Positions 1-8,589 of a stretch of 64,000 nt of DNA are shown one piece after another (position 1 is the first letter of the stretch; the number at the start of each line of letters is the position of its first letter). This DNA is from Thermohalobaculum sp951813525 (GTDB taxonomy: Bacteria; Pseudomonadota; Alphaproteobacteria; Rhodobacterales; Rhodobacteraceae): the NCBI GenBank assembly GCA_951813525.2, contig CATOTJ020000002.1:496001-560000 (forward strand), written 5' to 3'. The position numbers and the translations under genes are program-made. The notes under the pieces were generated by a model. It worked only from the letters and a program-made list of their open reading frames with translations. It did no database searches and was not told the DNA's origin.

Positions 1-327
1 TATCCAAAACGCGACTATGTCCGCGTTGAAGAACTCAGCGAGACGACCGGGCTGCTGATGCGCCACGCCGTAAGAGACGCAGGCCTGCGGCACTGGACGG
101 CGGCGCGTGCCTCTGCGCTTGTGACCATTGTCTTGATCGAATCGCCCGCAAACCACGAGGCAGCGGCGGTTGCACGAATGCGTCAGGCGCATCCTGGCGC
201 GCGGCTGGTTGCGGTTGGCCGGCCGCTCGATCCGCTTCTGTTCGATGCGCAATGTAACAATGCGATGGATCACCGGGCTTTGCAGGCGGCACTGACGGAC
301 ACATCTGTAACCGCCCGGGCGGTGTAG
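1..327 (+). CDS. Hybrid sensor kinase C-terminal fragment (pseudo-receiver), 5' partial
   Basis: The frame is open from the first base, so the gene starts upstream of the window. The visible ~108 residues have the alternating strand/helix look of the second half of a receiver domain (VTIVLIES, then GARLVAVGRP, then a helix ending ALQAALTDT) but no clear phospho-acceptor Asp. The frame ends at a TAG at 325-327 and continues open in the same frame into the REC-Hpt gene that follows. In related bacteria such receivers are usually fused on one hybrid kinase, so this may be one protein split by a nonsense codon, or two adjacent genes. Family assignment is inferred from context. Confidence 0.55.
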   Translation, partial: YPKRDYVRVEELSETTGLLMRHAVRDAGLRHWTAARASALVTIVLIESPANHEAAAVARMRQAHPGARLVAVGRPLDPLLFDAQCNNAMDHRALQAALTDTSVTARAV

Positions 328-405
328 GTAAGGCCAAGACGCTTGCATCTGCAGGCGTGCAAGGATATGTGCGGCAGCCCTTCCAGGGGCAGTGCGGGGA
401 ACGGG

Positions 406-1182
406 ATGGCACTTGCCGGACTGGACATCCTCCTGGCGGAGGACAATCTGACCAACCAGATGGTCGCGACTCAGATGCTTGAAAGTCTGGGCGCAAAGGT
501 GACTGTCGCCGATGACGGTCAGCGTGCGCTTGAGGTTCTGCAATCCGAGCAGTTTGACCTGGCATTGATCGATATCGAAATGCCGCGCATCTCGGGCGTC
601 GATCTGATCCGCATGCTGCGCGCCGAGGGCGGCAAGTTCACTGACCTGCCCATGATTGCCCTGACAGCCTATGTCATGCGCGAACACCGCGCCGCCATCG
701 AAAGCGCGGGCGCGGACGGTATCATTGCCAAACCGATCCTCTCGATCGACCAATTCGGCGAGGAAGTTCTCGCCATCCTTAAAAAGCAGCGCGAACGCGC
801 CGCCGCCCGCCCGGCCGCGCCGCCACCCGGCCCGCGGTCCGACGGGCGCACGGCGACTGTGGACGAGGTGTTGTTCGAACAACTGAGCTCGGCCTTTGAC
901 GATCAGCGCCGCGGCGAGTTGATGACCCAGATCAGCAAAGACATCGATGCCGCCTGCGGGCAGATCGAGGACGCGCACCCGCGCACCGACCACGAAACGA
1001 TCCGCGCCGCTTCCCATATTCTGATTTCCGTTTCGGGAACAATTGGGGCAACGCGGCTACAAAGTCTCGCACAATGCCTTAATTCTGCCGGACATGCCGC
1101 AGATAGTCGCGAAATAGACCGGATCACTCCGGACCTGATCGCCGAGGCGGCAAGGGTGTTGGAGTATATCGACCGGGTTTGA
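406..1182 (+). CDS. Response regulator receiver - Hpt phosphotransfer protein
   Basis: The N-terminus is a canonical receiver: acidic pair in LLAEDN (residues 9-14), phospho-acceptor Asp56 in LIDIEMP, the conserved Thr in LTAY and Lys in AKPI. After an Ala/Pro-rich linker comes a C-terminal helical domain with an Hpt-like His (ASHILISVSGTIGA), although the Lys usual after that His is replaced by Ile. It should relay phosphate between the kinase upstream and the sigma-54-type regulator 22 bp downstream. The start was chosen at ATG 406 because GGGGA sits 6 bases before it and the receiver begins at once. The frame stays open upstream to a TTG at 343 and on to the TAG at 325, so it may be the displaced C-terminus of the upstream kinase. 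Confidence 0.75.
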   Translation: MALAGLDILLAEDNLTNQMVATQMLESLGAKVTVADDGQRALEVLQSEQFDLALIDIEMPRISGVDLIRMLRAEGGKFTDLPMIALTAYVMREHRAAIESAGADGIIAKPILSIDQFGEEVLAILKKQRERAAARPAAPPPGPRSDGRTATVDEVLFEQLSSAFDDQRRGELMTQISKDIDAACGQIEDAHPRTDHETIRAASHILISVSGTIGATRLQSLAQCLNSAGHAADSREIDRITPDLIAEAARVLEYIDRV

Positions 1183-1204
1183 GAGGGGGCTAGAGGAGAG
1201 GCCT

Positions 1205-2692
1205 ATGAAGCTCGGTTTTCCAGAATCCGTCCTTCTCGTCGAGGACACGCCTTCGCTCTCGATGGTTTATCAGTCTGCGCTCGAACGCTCCGGCCTTTCG
1301 GTCAATCCTGTGTTCAGCGCCCGCGAGGCACTCTCGACCTTCCGCAAACAACACAACAAACTGGTCTTGCTGGATTTGATGCTGCCCGATGGCAACGGTC
1401 TGGATATTCTAAGCGAAATCCATGCGACAAGCCCGGAATCGAAGGTTGTGGTGATCACCGCGAACGGGTCGATCAACCGCGCTGTCGAGGCGATGCGCGG
1501 CGGCGCATTTGATTTTCTGGTTAAACCTTTCGACGACCGGCGCCTTCTCAGCGCCGTCGAAAACTCGATCAAATCCCTGGCACTGGAAGCGGACGAAGCG
1601 CGCAACGGTCCGACCGCGCCGGTCGAGACAGGGAAAGTCAACGGCTTCATCGGCTCGTCAACGCGGATGCAGCAGATCTATGCGATGATTCGCAATATCG
1701 GACGGTCGACGGCGACGGTCTTCATCACCGGCGAAAGCGGGACCGGTAAGGAAATCGCTGCGCAGGCGATTCACAAGCAATCAACCCGCCATGGCGGCCC
1801 TTTTATCGCCATAAACTGCGGCGCAATTCCCAAGGATCTGCTCGAATCCGAAGTTTTTGGCCATCTGAAAGGCTCGTTCACCGGCGCAATTTCGGACAAG
1901 CCCGGGGCCGCTGCCGCTGCCGATGGCGGCACGTTGTTTCTGGACGAAATCTGCGAGATGGATCTCGCCCTACAGACCAAGCTTTTGCGCTTTCTGCAAA
2001 CGTCGATGATCCAACCCGTCGGCGCGGTTGAACCGCGCAAAGTCGATGTGCGCATCGTTTGCGCCACGAACCGCGATCCGCACGACGAGGTCAGGGCCGG
2101 GCGCTTCCGCGAGGATCTTTATTACCGGCTGCACGTTGTTCCGATTCTGATGCCGCCGCTGCGCGACCGCGGCGAAGACGTGATCGAAATCGCTGAAAAG
2201 CTGGTCGAGCGTTTCGCGTCCGAGGAAGGTAAGCGCTTCCGCCGCCTCAGCCCGCAATCGGCGCGAATGCTGCTCGACTTCTCCTGGCCTGGCAATGTCC
2301 GCCAACTCGAGAATGTGCTGCGCAATGCCGTGGTGCTCAACGATGGCGATGAAATCACGATCGACATGCTGCCCCGTTCGATTTTCCAGAACTCGATGCC
2401 GGCGAACAGTGGCCAGATCCCCCGCGAAGCTGGATCGAATATCGAGCATGTGAACGGCAGGCGCAGCTATGCCCCAGAATTCGTGCCGCGAAACGGGCAT
2501 ACGCATGACGACCTGACGGAACGCTCGTTGCTCGGACTGGTCGGTGCCACGCTCGCGGATGTCGAGCGCGAGTTCATCGAAATCACCATCGCCGAATGTG
2601 ATGGCTCGATCCCGCGCGCTGCCCGGGTACTGGATGTCAGCCCCTCGACACTTTATCGCAAACACGAAGCTTGGGATCGCTCTGCATCCTGA
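1205..2692 (+). CDS. NtrC/LuxO-type sigma-54-dependent response regulator
   Basis: 495 aa with three domains in order: receiver (residues ~8-120, acidic pair VEDT, Asp57 in LLDLMLPDG, Lys in VKPF), AAA+ sigma-54 interaction domain (Walker A GESGTGKE near residue 176, Walker B GGTLFLDEI) and a C-terminal Fis-type helix-turn-helix (CDGSIPRAARVLDVSPSTLY). The sigma-54 contact loop reads GSFTGA instead of GAFTGA. AGAGGAGAGG precedes ATG 1205. It lies 22 bp after the REC-Hpt gene, so it is probably the output regulator of that phosphorelay, activating sigma-54 promoters when phosphorylated. Targets cannot be read from the window. Confidence 0.9.
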   Translation: MKLGFPESVLLVEDTPSLSMVYQSALERSGLSVNPVFSAREALSTFRKQHNKLVLLDLMLPDGNGLDILSEIHATSPESKVVVITANGSINRAVEAMRGGAFDFLVKPFDDRRLLSAVENSIKSLALEADEARNGPTAPVETGKVNGFIGSSTRMQQIYAMIRNIGRSTATVFITGESGTGKEIAAQAIHKQSTRHGGPFIAINCGAIPKDLLESEVFGHLKGSFTGAISDKPGAAAAADGGTLFLDEICEMDLALQTKLLRFLQTSMIQPVGAVEPRKVDVRIVCATNRDPHDEVRAGRFREDLYYRLHVVPILMPPLRDRGEDVIEIAEKLVERFASEEGKRFRRLSPQSARMLLDFSWPGNVRQLENVLRNAVVLNDGDEITIDMLPRSIFQNSMPANSGQIPREAGSNIEHVNGRRSYAPEFVPRNGHTHDDLTERSLLGLVGATLADVEREFIEITIAECDGSIPRAARVLDVSPSTLYRKHEAWDRSAS

Positions 2693-3031
2693 ACCGTCCG
2701 AAACCAGTGGCGACACAGATCCGGTTCTCAGTCTTGGCTGGAAAACGCGAGCCGCCCCGGCCGTAGAGGCCAGGGCGGAATACCCGAATGAGGGTATGGG
2801 GCTTTCTCCAGTCGCCGCGGAGAGATGGGTGTGAGAACGGGGGGGTGATCCGCATCTCCACCGCCATCGACTGGAGTGACACCTCAGTAACCCGCAGATG
2901 GTAAATGAGAGGTTAACCACATCGCTACCAACAGATAAAAAACACCATTTGAGCAAAAATCTCTCTTCATACCTGCTCAAGGGTGCATTTCGTGCCCCAC
3001 GCTCTTTCCCTTCGGCCGCAATGCGCTAGGT
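2693..3031. other. Intergenic region without a supported gene
   Basis: These 339 bp separate the sigma-54-type regulator from the IclR gene. Only overlapping short frames with no family resemblance are present. The one structured element is the GC hairpin at 2752-2778. The second half (about 2885-2990) is distinctly AT-richer and probably carries the promoter of the IclR gene, but no convincing -35/-10 pair was identified. Confidence 0.5.
2752..2778 (+). terminator. GC hairpin, possible terminator of the regulator gene
   Basis: CCGCCCCGGCC and GGCCAGGGCGG pair over 10 of 11 positions around a 5-base loop, 60 bp after the regulator stop. No T-tract follows, so intrinsic termination is uncertain. 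Confidence 0.3.
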
Positions 3032-3856
3032 GTGTCGCAGCAGAAATTTATGGGCTTGCAACATGGGCTTGCGATGAAAGACGACGTCACACGAAACTCT
3101 GGTCAGGTGCGGTCCTTGACCCGGGCGCTCTCGATCATGCAATCGCTCGCAGCGCGCGCCGAAGGCATGTCGTTGACCGAACTGTCCGAGGCGACCGGTC
3201 TGCCGCCATCCACCACGCACCGCCTGTTGACGACGCTGGAAGCGGAACGCTTCGTGCGCCCTGACCCCAATGGCGGGCTTTGGCGCATTGGCGTTGCCGC
3301 CTTCTATGTGGGCTCGGCCTTTGCCCGCAGTCGTGACACATTGGCTCTGATCCGCCCCTATCTGCGCCGTCTGATGGAACTGAGCGGCGAGACCGCGAAC
3401 CTTTTTGTCGAAAGCGATGGCGAAGCGGTTTGCATCGGGCAGATCGAATCGCGTCAGGCAATGCGCGCAATCACAGGTGTCGGCGGGCGGATCATGCTGC
3501 ACTCTTCTGGTGCAGGTAAGGTGTTGCTTGCGTTTTCCGATGCCAATCGCCGCGCCGGCTTTTTCTCGACCCCGCTTACCGCGATAACGGACAAAACCAT
3601 CGTCACCGAAGAGGCGCTGAAAGCGGAACTCGACGCAATCCGAAAAAATGGATTTGCCGTCGATGACGGCGAACACGCCATCGGCCTGCGCTGTGTCGCT
3701 GCCCCGATCTACAACGAGTTCCAGGAAGTTGTCGCCGCGATTTCGGTCTCCGGCCCATCGGCCCGAATTCCCGATCAACGCCTGACAACACTCGGAGAGA
3801 TGGTCCGGCAAGCCGCCTCCGAAGCGACCCGCGATTTCGGCGGGCGAGCGACCTGA
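3032..3856 (+). CDS. IclR family transcriptional regulator
   Basis: 274 aa, usual length for IclR regulators. An N-terminal winged helix-turn-helix (SLTRALSIMQSL, then MSLTELSEATGLPPSTTHRL) is followed by the GAF-like effector domain, including GRIMLHSSGAGKVLLAF and the late motif IRKNGFAVDDGEHAIGLRC. Such proteins act as dimers controlling small-molecule catabolic genes. The frame opens with GTG 3032; ATG 3050 and ATG 3074 are also possible because the family similarity begins only around residue 20. No catabolic operon adjoins it (tRNA-Asn follows), so its effector and target are unknown. Confidence 0.88.
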   Translation: MSQQKFMGLQHGLAMKDDVTRNSGQVRSLTRALSIMQSLAARAEGMSLTELSEATGLPPSTTHRLLTTLEAERFVRPDPNGGLWRIGVAAFYVGSAFARSRDTLALIRPYLRRLMELSGETANLFVESDGEAVCIGQIESRQAMRAITGVGGRIMLHSSGAGKVLLAFSDANRRAGFFSTPLTAITDKTIVTEEALKAELDAIRKNGFAVDDGEHAIGLRCVAAPIYNEFQEVVAAISVSGPSARIPDQRLTTLGEMVRQAASEATRDFGGRAT

Positions 3857-3984
3857 CCCGCCAGGCCGATTCGCCAAAGCCCGGCAGCGCCTCTGACCGT
3901 TCCTGTGAAAAGCTGCAAAAGCACGCGATTTCCAGGCTGGACGCCCCCGTCTCGCCTTGCTATATGCCGCGCCTGTCTTGGTGA

Positions 3985-4059
3985 TCCGGCGTAGCTCAGT
4001 GGTAGAGCATCGGACTGTTAATCCGCGGGTCGTAGGTTCGAATCCTACCGCCGGAGCCA
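3985..4059 (+). tRNA. tRNA-Asn (GTT)
   Basis: A full cloverleaf can be drawn: acceptor TCCGGCG with CGCCGGA, D-arm GCTC/GAGC, anticodon loop CTGTTAA (GTT) and T-arm around GGTTCGAATCC. CCA is encoded at 4057-4059. It forms one edge of the gene-poor stretch that ends at tRNA-Lys. Confidence 0.96.
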
Positions 4060-4504
4060 AGAAGCCCACCTCGTAAATTGCCACAAGGTTTTTGCCTCTT
4101 TGATGCAGGCTTTTGCCTTAATGGACACATCGCTTCGTCTTTCGAGGCTGAATGAGCGGGAAATCGGCCGTCTAAGGGAAATGGTCAGATGTCGGTGGTG
4201 AGCCCTTACTTCCATGGGCAGCGTCGTGATGGAATGGAAGTCTCAAGGGTGAACCGGACCTTCGTTTGTACCGACCTATTGGGATCTCTGCGCGATTGCG
4301 GACATCTCCGCCGTAGTCTCCCGACGCGCATTCTCGGAAAAACGGGCATTCGACCGTTTGTCTCTGCGGAAAAAGTGACAAGGGCGATCGCTGCGCTCAA
4401 ACACGGCTCTCGCCAAACATTCGTGCTGCACGACGTGCAAAGTTTTTGCCCCGGCCGTGTTCGTCCATGAGATAGCTCGTGAACGGATTTGAATGATCGG
4501 CCAT
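4060..4504. other. Intergenic stretch, no supported gene, possibly degenerate
   Basis: About 445 bp after tRNA-Asn hold only overlapping frames of 70-100 codons on both strands. None has a good ribosome binding site, domain or sensible composition. The sequence looks like decayed or noncoding accessory DNA. No direct copy of the tRNA-Asn 3' end was found here, so there is no evidence of an attachment site. Confidence 0.45.
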
Positions 4505-4774
4505 TCAACCGTCGACAAGCTTCGCCTTGTCTCGCTTCGCTTCGGCGATTGCATCTTTCAGGTTCGTGTAGCGATATGTTCCGTAGTGATAGTAGGTGAT
4601 CTCTGACGTGGTGATCCCATAGTCGGATGCCTCATCAGACTTGGGATATTGGGCCTGCGGTTCGTCCGCGATCTCGGTGTCGGCGCTGTTCATCTCAAAT
4701 CTCCTGTCAGAAACACGGTTGATTGGATCGGACGCGGCGTTTTGCGTGTCGATGCTGCTGGAGAGCGTACTCAT
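4505..4774 (-). CDS. Small hypothetical protein (89 aa), last gene of the small-protein cluster
   Basis: Not recognised. The first half is polar and acidic; the second half is more structured (ITTSEITYYHYGTYRYTNLK, then a helix DAIAEAKRDK), with Tyr-rich strands leading into an amphipathic helix. Its ATG overlaps the TGA of the preceding 88-aa gene by four bases (ATGA), strong evidence of translational coupling. It has no signal peptide or membrane segment and is probably a small cytosolic protein. Confidence 0.68.
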   Translation of the reverse strand: MSTLSSSIDTQNAASDPINRVSDRRFEMNSADTEIADEPQAQYPKSDEASDYGITTSEITYYHYGTYRYTNLKDAIAEAKRDKAKLVDG

Positions 4775-5037
4775 GGCTCCGACGGTGGCACGTCTCCGAG
4801 GCGAAGAAGGAAAGTCGGATCACCGTAGTCACCAAGGTCGATATCAACTTCGACCGAGTAGGCGTCCGCCCCGGCGTAGGAGCCGCCATCAAACATCCGC
4901 TGCGCGCGCGCCTCTGCTTCGGCGGAAGTTTTGCATTCGATCGCGGCCGCCTGAACAAGCACCGGCTGTTGCGCCGCCCCTTTACCGCGTGCAACGTGCT
5001 TGTAAGTCTGGCACACGAACCGTGTATTGGCCGCCAT
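4771..5037 (-). CDS. Small hypothetical protein (88 aa), middle gene of the cluster
   Basis: Not recognised by family name. It reads as a compact soluble domain: a basic N-terminus (MAANTRFVCQTYKH), an Ala-rich helix with CKTSAEAEARAQRMF, then acidic strands (VEVDIDLGDYGDPTFLLRLG). AGGAGTG precedes the ATG, and the 3' end overlaps the next gene by four bases. The 44-aa basic gene lies 41 bp upstream on the same strand, so all three are probably co-transcribed. Function unknown. Confidence 0.72.
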   Translation of the reverse strand: MAANTRFVCQTYKHVARGKGAAQQPVLVQAAAIECKTSAEAEARAQRMFDGGSYAGADAYSVEVDIDLGDYGDPTFLLRLGDVPPSEP

Positions 5038-5078
5038 GATGCGAGCACTCCTTCTCGGCAGGAACAGGCCAGGCTGAT

Positions 5079-5213
5079 CTACTTTGCCTTCTTTTCCCCC
5101 AAGACAGGCGTACCCTTGCCTTTGTTGAAGTCGGCTGTAGCAGAGATTTTTTCTTTGAGTTTCTTGGGCTTCTTCGCCTCGCGGTTTCCCCGCCTTTTAT
5201 CACCTTTGGACAT
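5079..5213 (-). CDS. Very small basic protein (44 aa), first gene of the cluster
   Basis: A 44-codon frame starts MSKGDKRRGNREAKKPKK and ends TPVLGEKKAK. AGAGGAAG lies seven bases before the ATG. Roughly a third of its residues are Lys/Arg, so it is probably nucleic-acid- or ribosome-associated (inference). It lies 41 bp upstream of the 88-aa gene on the same strand and very likely leads the operon. From memory, similar Lys-rich small proteins starting MSKGDKRRGNRE occur widely in alphaproteobacteria; this was not checked. It is easily missed by gene callers because of its length. Confidence 0.72.
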   Translation of the reverse strand: MSKGDKRRGNREAKKPKKLKEKISATADFNKGKGTPVLGEKKAK

Positions 5214-5370
5214 TTGGCTTCCTCTCTGAAGAATCGATTCTCTGACGTCGCAATTGACAGATTGTGATCCTTAGTCCGGCACATCTGTGTGCCCGCAATC
5301 TATCGGGGCAGTGCGCAGTCGACAGGATCGCCGCTCGCTCGGGCTATCCTGCGTGGGCGAGTAGAATTCA

Positions 5371-6615
5371 TCATTCGCGGTCGTCATAAGTCGATACGTG
5401 TTCGGCGATGAATTGCACCGTTCGAAACTTTGGCTCGCTCATACCGAGATACGCGGCGCTTATCGTTTTCTGGATTGAAATCTCTTCGCCCGGGCGAACC
5501 TGGGCGCTGTCCAATTCTTCGATTCTGGATGCAAGTCCATTCTCCGCGATTGCGAGAATCATTGCATCGTAGCTCATGCCGACATTGAGCAGGCAACTTC
5601 GGTAGAAGTATCCTTTGAGAAGACCCGGCATAAGGTTCGCCTCGATGAAGTGCGGCACATCGCCGGAACTCATTTTGATGTCGATCCGTCCCAACGACCT
5701 GCCGCCCAAGGCGCGGAATGCGGCCTTGGCCAAGTTGCCCAGTTGCAGGCGAACCGTCGCGTCCGTCACTGGTGCGACGGTTTCGACGTCCTGCCTTTTC
5801 ACGTCATAGTCGAGTATCCGATCGCCGTTGCTGTTGCGTACCGTGACAATCTCGATGGGCATCGTGCGAAGCGTTCCGCTTGATACATCCTCGAGTATGC
5901 CCACGCTGTATTCCCGGCCCGGCAGAAATGTTTCGACGATGGCGCGAGATTTCTGGCTCTGATGAATTTCCAAGACTTTGCGCCTGAAGCTCTCAAAGTC
6001 GTGCACCACAGAGTTGGCGTCCACGCCGCGGCTGTCCCCGCCGGTCAGTGGTTTTACGAAAAGCGGGAATTCAAGCGGGACAGAGTCGACGGTCGGGTGT
6101 TCGTCGGGTTCGGTTACGAAGTATTCGGCAGTCGCGACGCCTGCCTGGCTTACGACGGATTTTGCACGGGCCTTGTCACGTTCGGTCAGGAGTGCTGATC
6201 GGCCCGACGCAATACAGGCAATACCATGCAAATCGAGAAAATCGTTCAGCCAGAGGTCCTCACCGTCGAATGTGAAGAACTTCACCCCAGAGAAGACAAG
6301 ACTTGGCCGCCGATTGGCGATCCGTTCGAGATCCTGGCGGTTATCGATCTGCGTGATCCTGACATGTCGATAATGGTCGGAAAGGATCTTCAGAAGCAAG
6401 AATTCGTCCAGCTCGATCCCGACATTCCTTCTATGTGCAGTAATGTCGGCTTGGCGGGGTGCGATGACTATCTCGATCGTCTCGGCGCGTTTGCCTTCAA
6501 ACTCCTTCAATCGGCCGAGTGCGGTTGGCATGCGATTTCCGTCGGATCGTGGCTGCCCTGCCAGAAGTTTGCTGGCGCTCTGGGTATCCGTTGTCTCAAG
6601 ATCCGAATTGTTCAC
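5371..6615 (-). CDS. ATP-grasp ligase, D-Ala-D-Ala ligase-like
   Basis: 414 aa from GTG 6615, chosen because GGAGG sits about 8 bases before it; the frame is open 56 codons further upstream without such a site. The central and C-terminal parts follow the D-Ala-D-Ala ligase plan: FPLFVKPLTGGDSRGVD (ATP-binding strand with Lys), ETFLPGREYSVGIL, and RIDIK followed by EANLMPG, the Glu/Asn Mg2+-binding signature of Ddl enzymes. It should join an amino acid or small carboxylate to an amine with ATP. It is longer than typical Ddl (~310 aa) owing to an N-terminal extension and lies in an accessory stretch away from murein genes, so a peptide or dipeptide ligase role is more likely than wall synthesis. 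Substrate unknown. Confidence 0.8.
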   Translation of the reverse strand: MNNSDLETTDTQSASKLLAGQPRSDGNRMPTALGRLKEFEGKRAETIEIVIAPRQADITAHRRNVGIELDEFLLLKILSDHYRHVRITQIDNRQDLERIANRRPSLVFSGVKFFTFDGEDLWLNDFLDLHGIACIASGRSALLTERDKARAKSVVSQAGVATAEYFVTEPDEHPTVDSVPLEFPLFVKPLTGGDSRGVDANSVVHDFESFRRKVLEIHQSQKSRAIVETFLPGREYSVGILEDVSSGTLRTMPIEIVTVRNSNGDRILDYDVKRQDVETVAPVTDATVRLQLGNLAKAAFRALGGRSLGRIDIKMSSGDVPHFIEANLMPGLLKGYFYRSCLLNVGMSYDAMILAIAENGLASRIEELDSAQVRPGEEISIQKTISAAYLGMSEPKFRTVQFIAEHVSTYDDRE

Positions 6616-7432
6616 TATAGATCCTCCAGGCGACAACGAGCGTACTGACCCAAGAAGCGCATAGGCGTTCCAAGTACAGTCGGCGTTGATCGAATTGTTT
6701 CGAAAGTAGAGCGATGGTTCTGGAAACAGATCCAGCATCGTCAATTTTTCACACATATCAGGAAAGGCAGGAAAGAGATACAATTTTTATTGCGGATCGA
6801 AGCGTTGGTATTTTTCTCCGATGCCCGAATCATCGTGCGATCAATCGCCCAGCCAAATGGTTCACCATTGAACACAGCGATCAAGTGCTTGTCTTATTCC
6901 CTGAATTTTCTTTCTGTAATTGCTTCCGAAGTATTGCTTCCCGCCTCGCACGGGGCAGTCATTGGACTTATGGGCATTTTCAGCTCGCTATGGTCCTTCC
7001 GCAGAAGTTTGAGCGAACGGCAGATCGTGGCGCAAGCTCCCAGTAGCCTGAACGGCAGATTTCGGGGATGGATCGTGAATCCAGGTATTTTGCGCGGCGG
7101 TAGCTTCGTCCCCGACCGCTAACATTGACCATGAATCTCCGAATGTCTGCTCCCCGGATCTAAACCTATCTGTCGAAAACGGCAAAAGTGGTGCGTTGCC
7201 CAATTGCCCACTCCACTAAGATAAACCACTGAGAGGCCGCAAAAGGGCTAACCCTTCTGGCATTCAACACGCCTCCCAAAACAGTCTCAGACCTCAAGGA
7301 CCGTCAAAGCGATCTGATACTGTTGTGCGCCTTGCCTCGCCGTTTCGACAAAGCAGAAACGGGCGAACGGCGCCCTTTCAGACCGCCGAAGAGGCCCGAT
7401 CCGATCCTACCGGTTCAAGTCAGAAAAAGAGA
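6616..7432. other. Gene-poor region between the ATP-grasp gene and tRNA-Lys
   Basis: About 817 bp without a convincing gene. The part next to the ATP-grasp gene is AT-richer and probably holds its promoter. The minus-strand frame 6988-7203 (71 codons) resembles, from memory, short hypothetical proteins annotated repeatedly in Rhodobacterales. It has no ribosome binding site or domain here, so I treat it as noncoding or relic sequence. Confidence 0.45.
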
Positions 7433-7508
7433 TGGTGAGCCGTACAGGATTCGAACCTGTGACCCGCTGATTAAAAGTCAGCTGCTCTACCAACTGAGCT
7501 AACGGCCC
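7433..7508 (-). tRNA. tRNA-Lys (TTT)
   Basis: Read on the minus strand, acceptor GGGCCGT pairs with ACGGCTC (one G-U), D-arm GCTC/GAGC, anticodon loop CTTTTAA (TTT) and T-arm GGTTCGAATCC. CCA is encoded. It closes the gene-poor stretch begun at tRNA-Asn. Confidence 0.96.
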
Positions 7509-7664
7509 ATCTCTTGGATCGCTGCCGAAAACCGGCGAACGAATATCGTCGCGGCGTGTTAGGCGGGCGAGGCCGTTCGGTCAAGGGGGTGATATATTCA
7601 AGCGCCCAGTCTTCGCGCGCCGATCGTCTATGGCGCCGATCCGCACTGCGGCCCATGGTCTGCC

Positions 7665-8576
7665 ATGACCGATGCAATCGCGGACCGCAAACGAACTTCC
7701 GCCGCCCAGGGTGTCATCTGGATGCTGCTTTCGTGCGCGCTACTTTCCGGGGTTGCTGTTCTTGGGCGCTATACGGCCAAGGCCGATGTCCCGGTCTTTC
7801 AGATCGTGTTCCTGCGCCTTGTCTTTGCACTGATCGCATTCATGCCGTTGATTGCGTGGCGCGGGATCGAGATCTTTCGCACGCAAAATATTCGCCTCTA
7901 CGTGACCCGGGTTCTGACCGGATTGGTCGGGATGACAATGTGGTTCGGCGCGCTGGCGTACATTACCGTTGGCGAGGTGACGGCCATCGGCTTTCTGGCA
8001 CCGATCATCGGGACAATCGGTGCCGTTGTCTTTCTGCGCGAAAAGGTCGGTTGGCGGCGCTGGTCGGCGACCGCCGTCGGTTTTCTGGGCGCGCTGATCA
8101 TTCTGCGGCCCGGCGCGCAATCGCTTGAAATCGGCACGCTTCTGGCGCTTGGCGCTGCGGTTGGCATGTCGATCACCGGCCTGATGATGAAGACGCTGAC
8201 GGGCCGCGATGACCCGGACAAGGTCGTTCTGATCGCGCTTTGTCTGCAAACCCCGATCGCGTTAATCCCCGCGCTTTTCGTCTGGCAACCGGTCGCACCG
8301 TCGCTTTGGTGGGTTTTCGCACTGATGGGATTGATCGGCATGCTGGGCCATATCTGTCTGACACGCGCCTTCCACGCCGCCGATGCCTCGGTCGTCATGT
8401 CGCTGGAATTCGCCCGTCTGCCCTTTGCTGTGGCGTTCGGTTTCATATTGATGCACGAGTTGATCGACCTCTGGACCTGGATCGGCGCGGGCGTCATCTT
8501 TGCCGCCGCCCTTTACACCGCGCGGCGTGAACGGCAACTTCGCAAACGCGGGATCGGCCCGGCGGCCGGTCACTGA
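7665..8576 (+). CDS. EamA/DMT family transporter
   Basis: 303 aa, hydrophobic, with about ten membrane helices in two EamA-type halves (first from GVIWMLLSCALLSG, second from IGTLLALGAAVGMSITGLMM). Repeat-family features such as GALAYITVGEVTAIGFLAPIIGTIGAVVFLREK are plain. It sits in the inner membrane and exports or imports small metabolites; the substrate cannot be deduced. The C-terminus is basic (RRERQLRKRG). A 17-bp tandem repeat lies between its stop and the ABC gene downstream. Confidence 0.9.
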   Translation: MTDAIADRKRTSAAQGVIWMLLSCALLSGVAVLGRYTAKADVPVFQIVFLRLVFALIAFMPLIAWRGIEIFRTQNIRLYVTRVLTGLVGMTMWFGALAYITVGEVTAIGFLAPIIGTIGAVVFLREKVGWRRWSATAVGFLGALIILRPGAQSLEIGTLLALGAAVGMSITGLMMKTLTGRDDPDKVVLIALCLQTPIALIPALFVWQPVAPSLWWVFALMGLIGMLGHICLTRAFHAADASVVMSLEFARLPFAVAFGFILMHELIDLWTWIGAGVIFAAALYTARRERQLRKRGIGPAAGH

Positions 8577-8589
8577 GGTGGCCGCACCA

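Noticed and set aside
1970..2980. 336-codon minus-strand frame opposite the sigma-54-type regulator
   Set aside because: Antisense shadow of a clear AAA+ gene; no domain and no ribosome binding site.
3026..4084. 352-codon minus-strand frame covering the IclR gene and tRNA-Asn
   Set aside because: It runs through a tRNA and a well-supported gene; the protein has no family character.
6988..7203. 71-codon minus-strand frame near tRNA-Lys
   Set aside because: Vaguely familiar as a repeated hypothetical protein, but no ribosome binding site, domain or operon; more likely relic or noncoding.
3985..7508. tRNA-flanked stretch as an integrated phage or ICE
   Set aside because: No integrase, phage gene or duplicated tRNA end was found between the two tRNAs.
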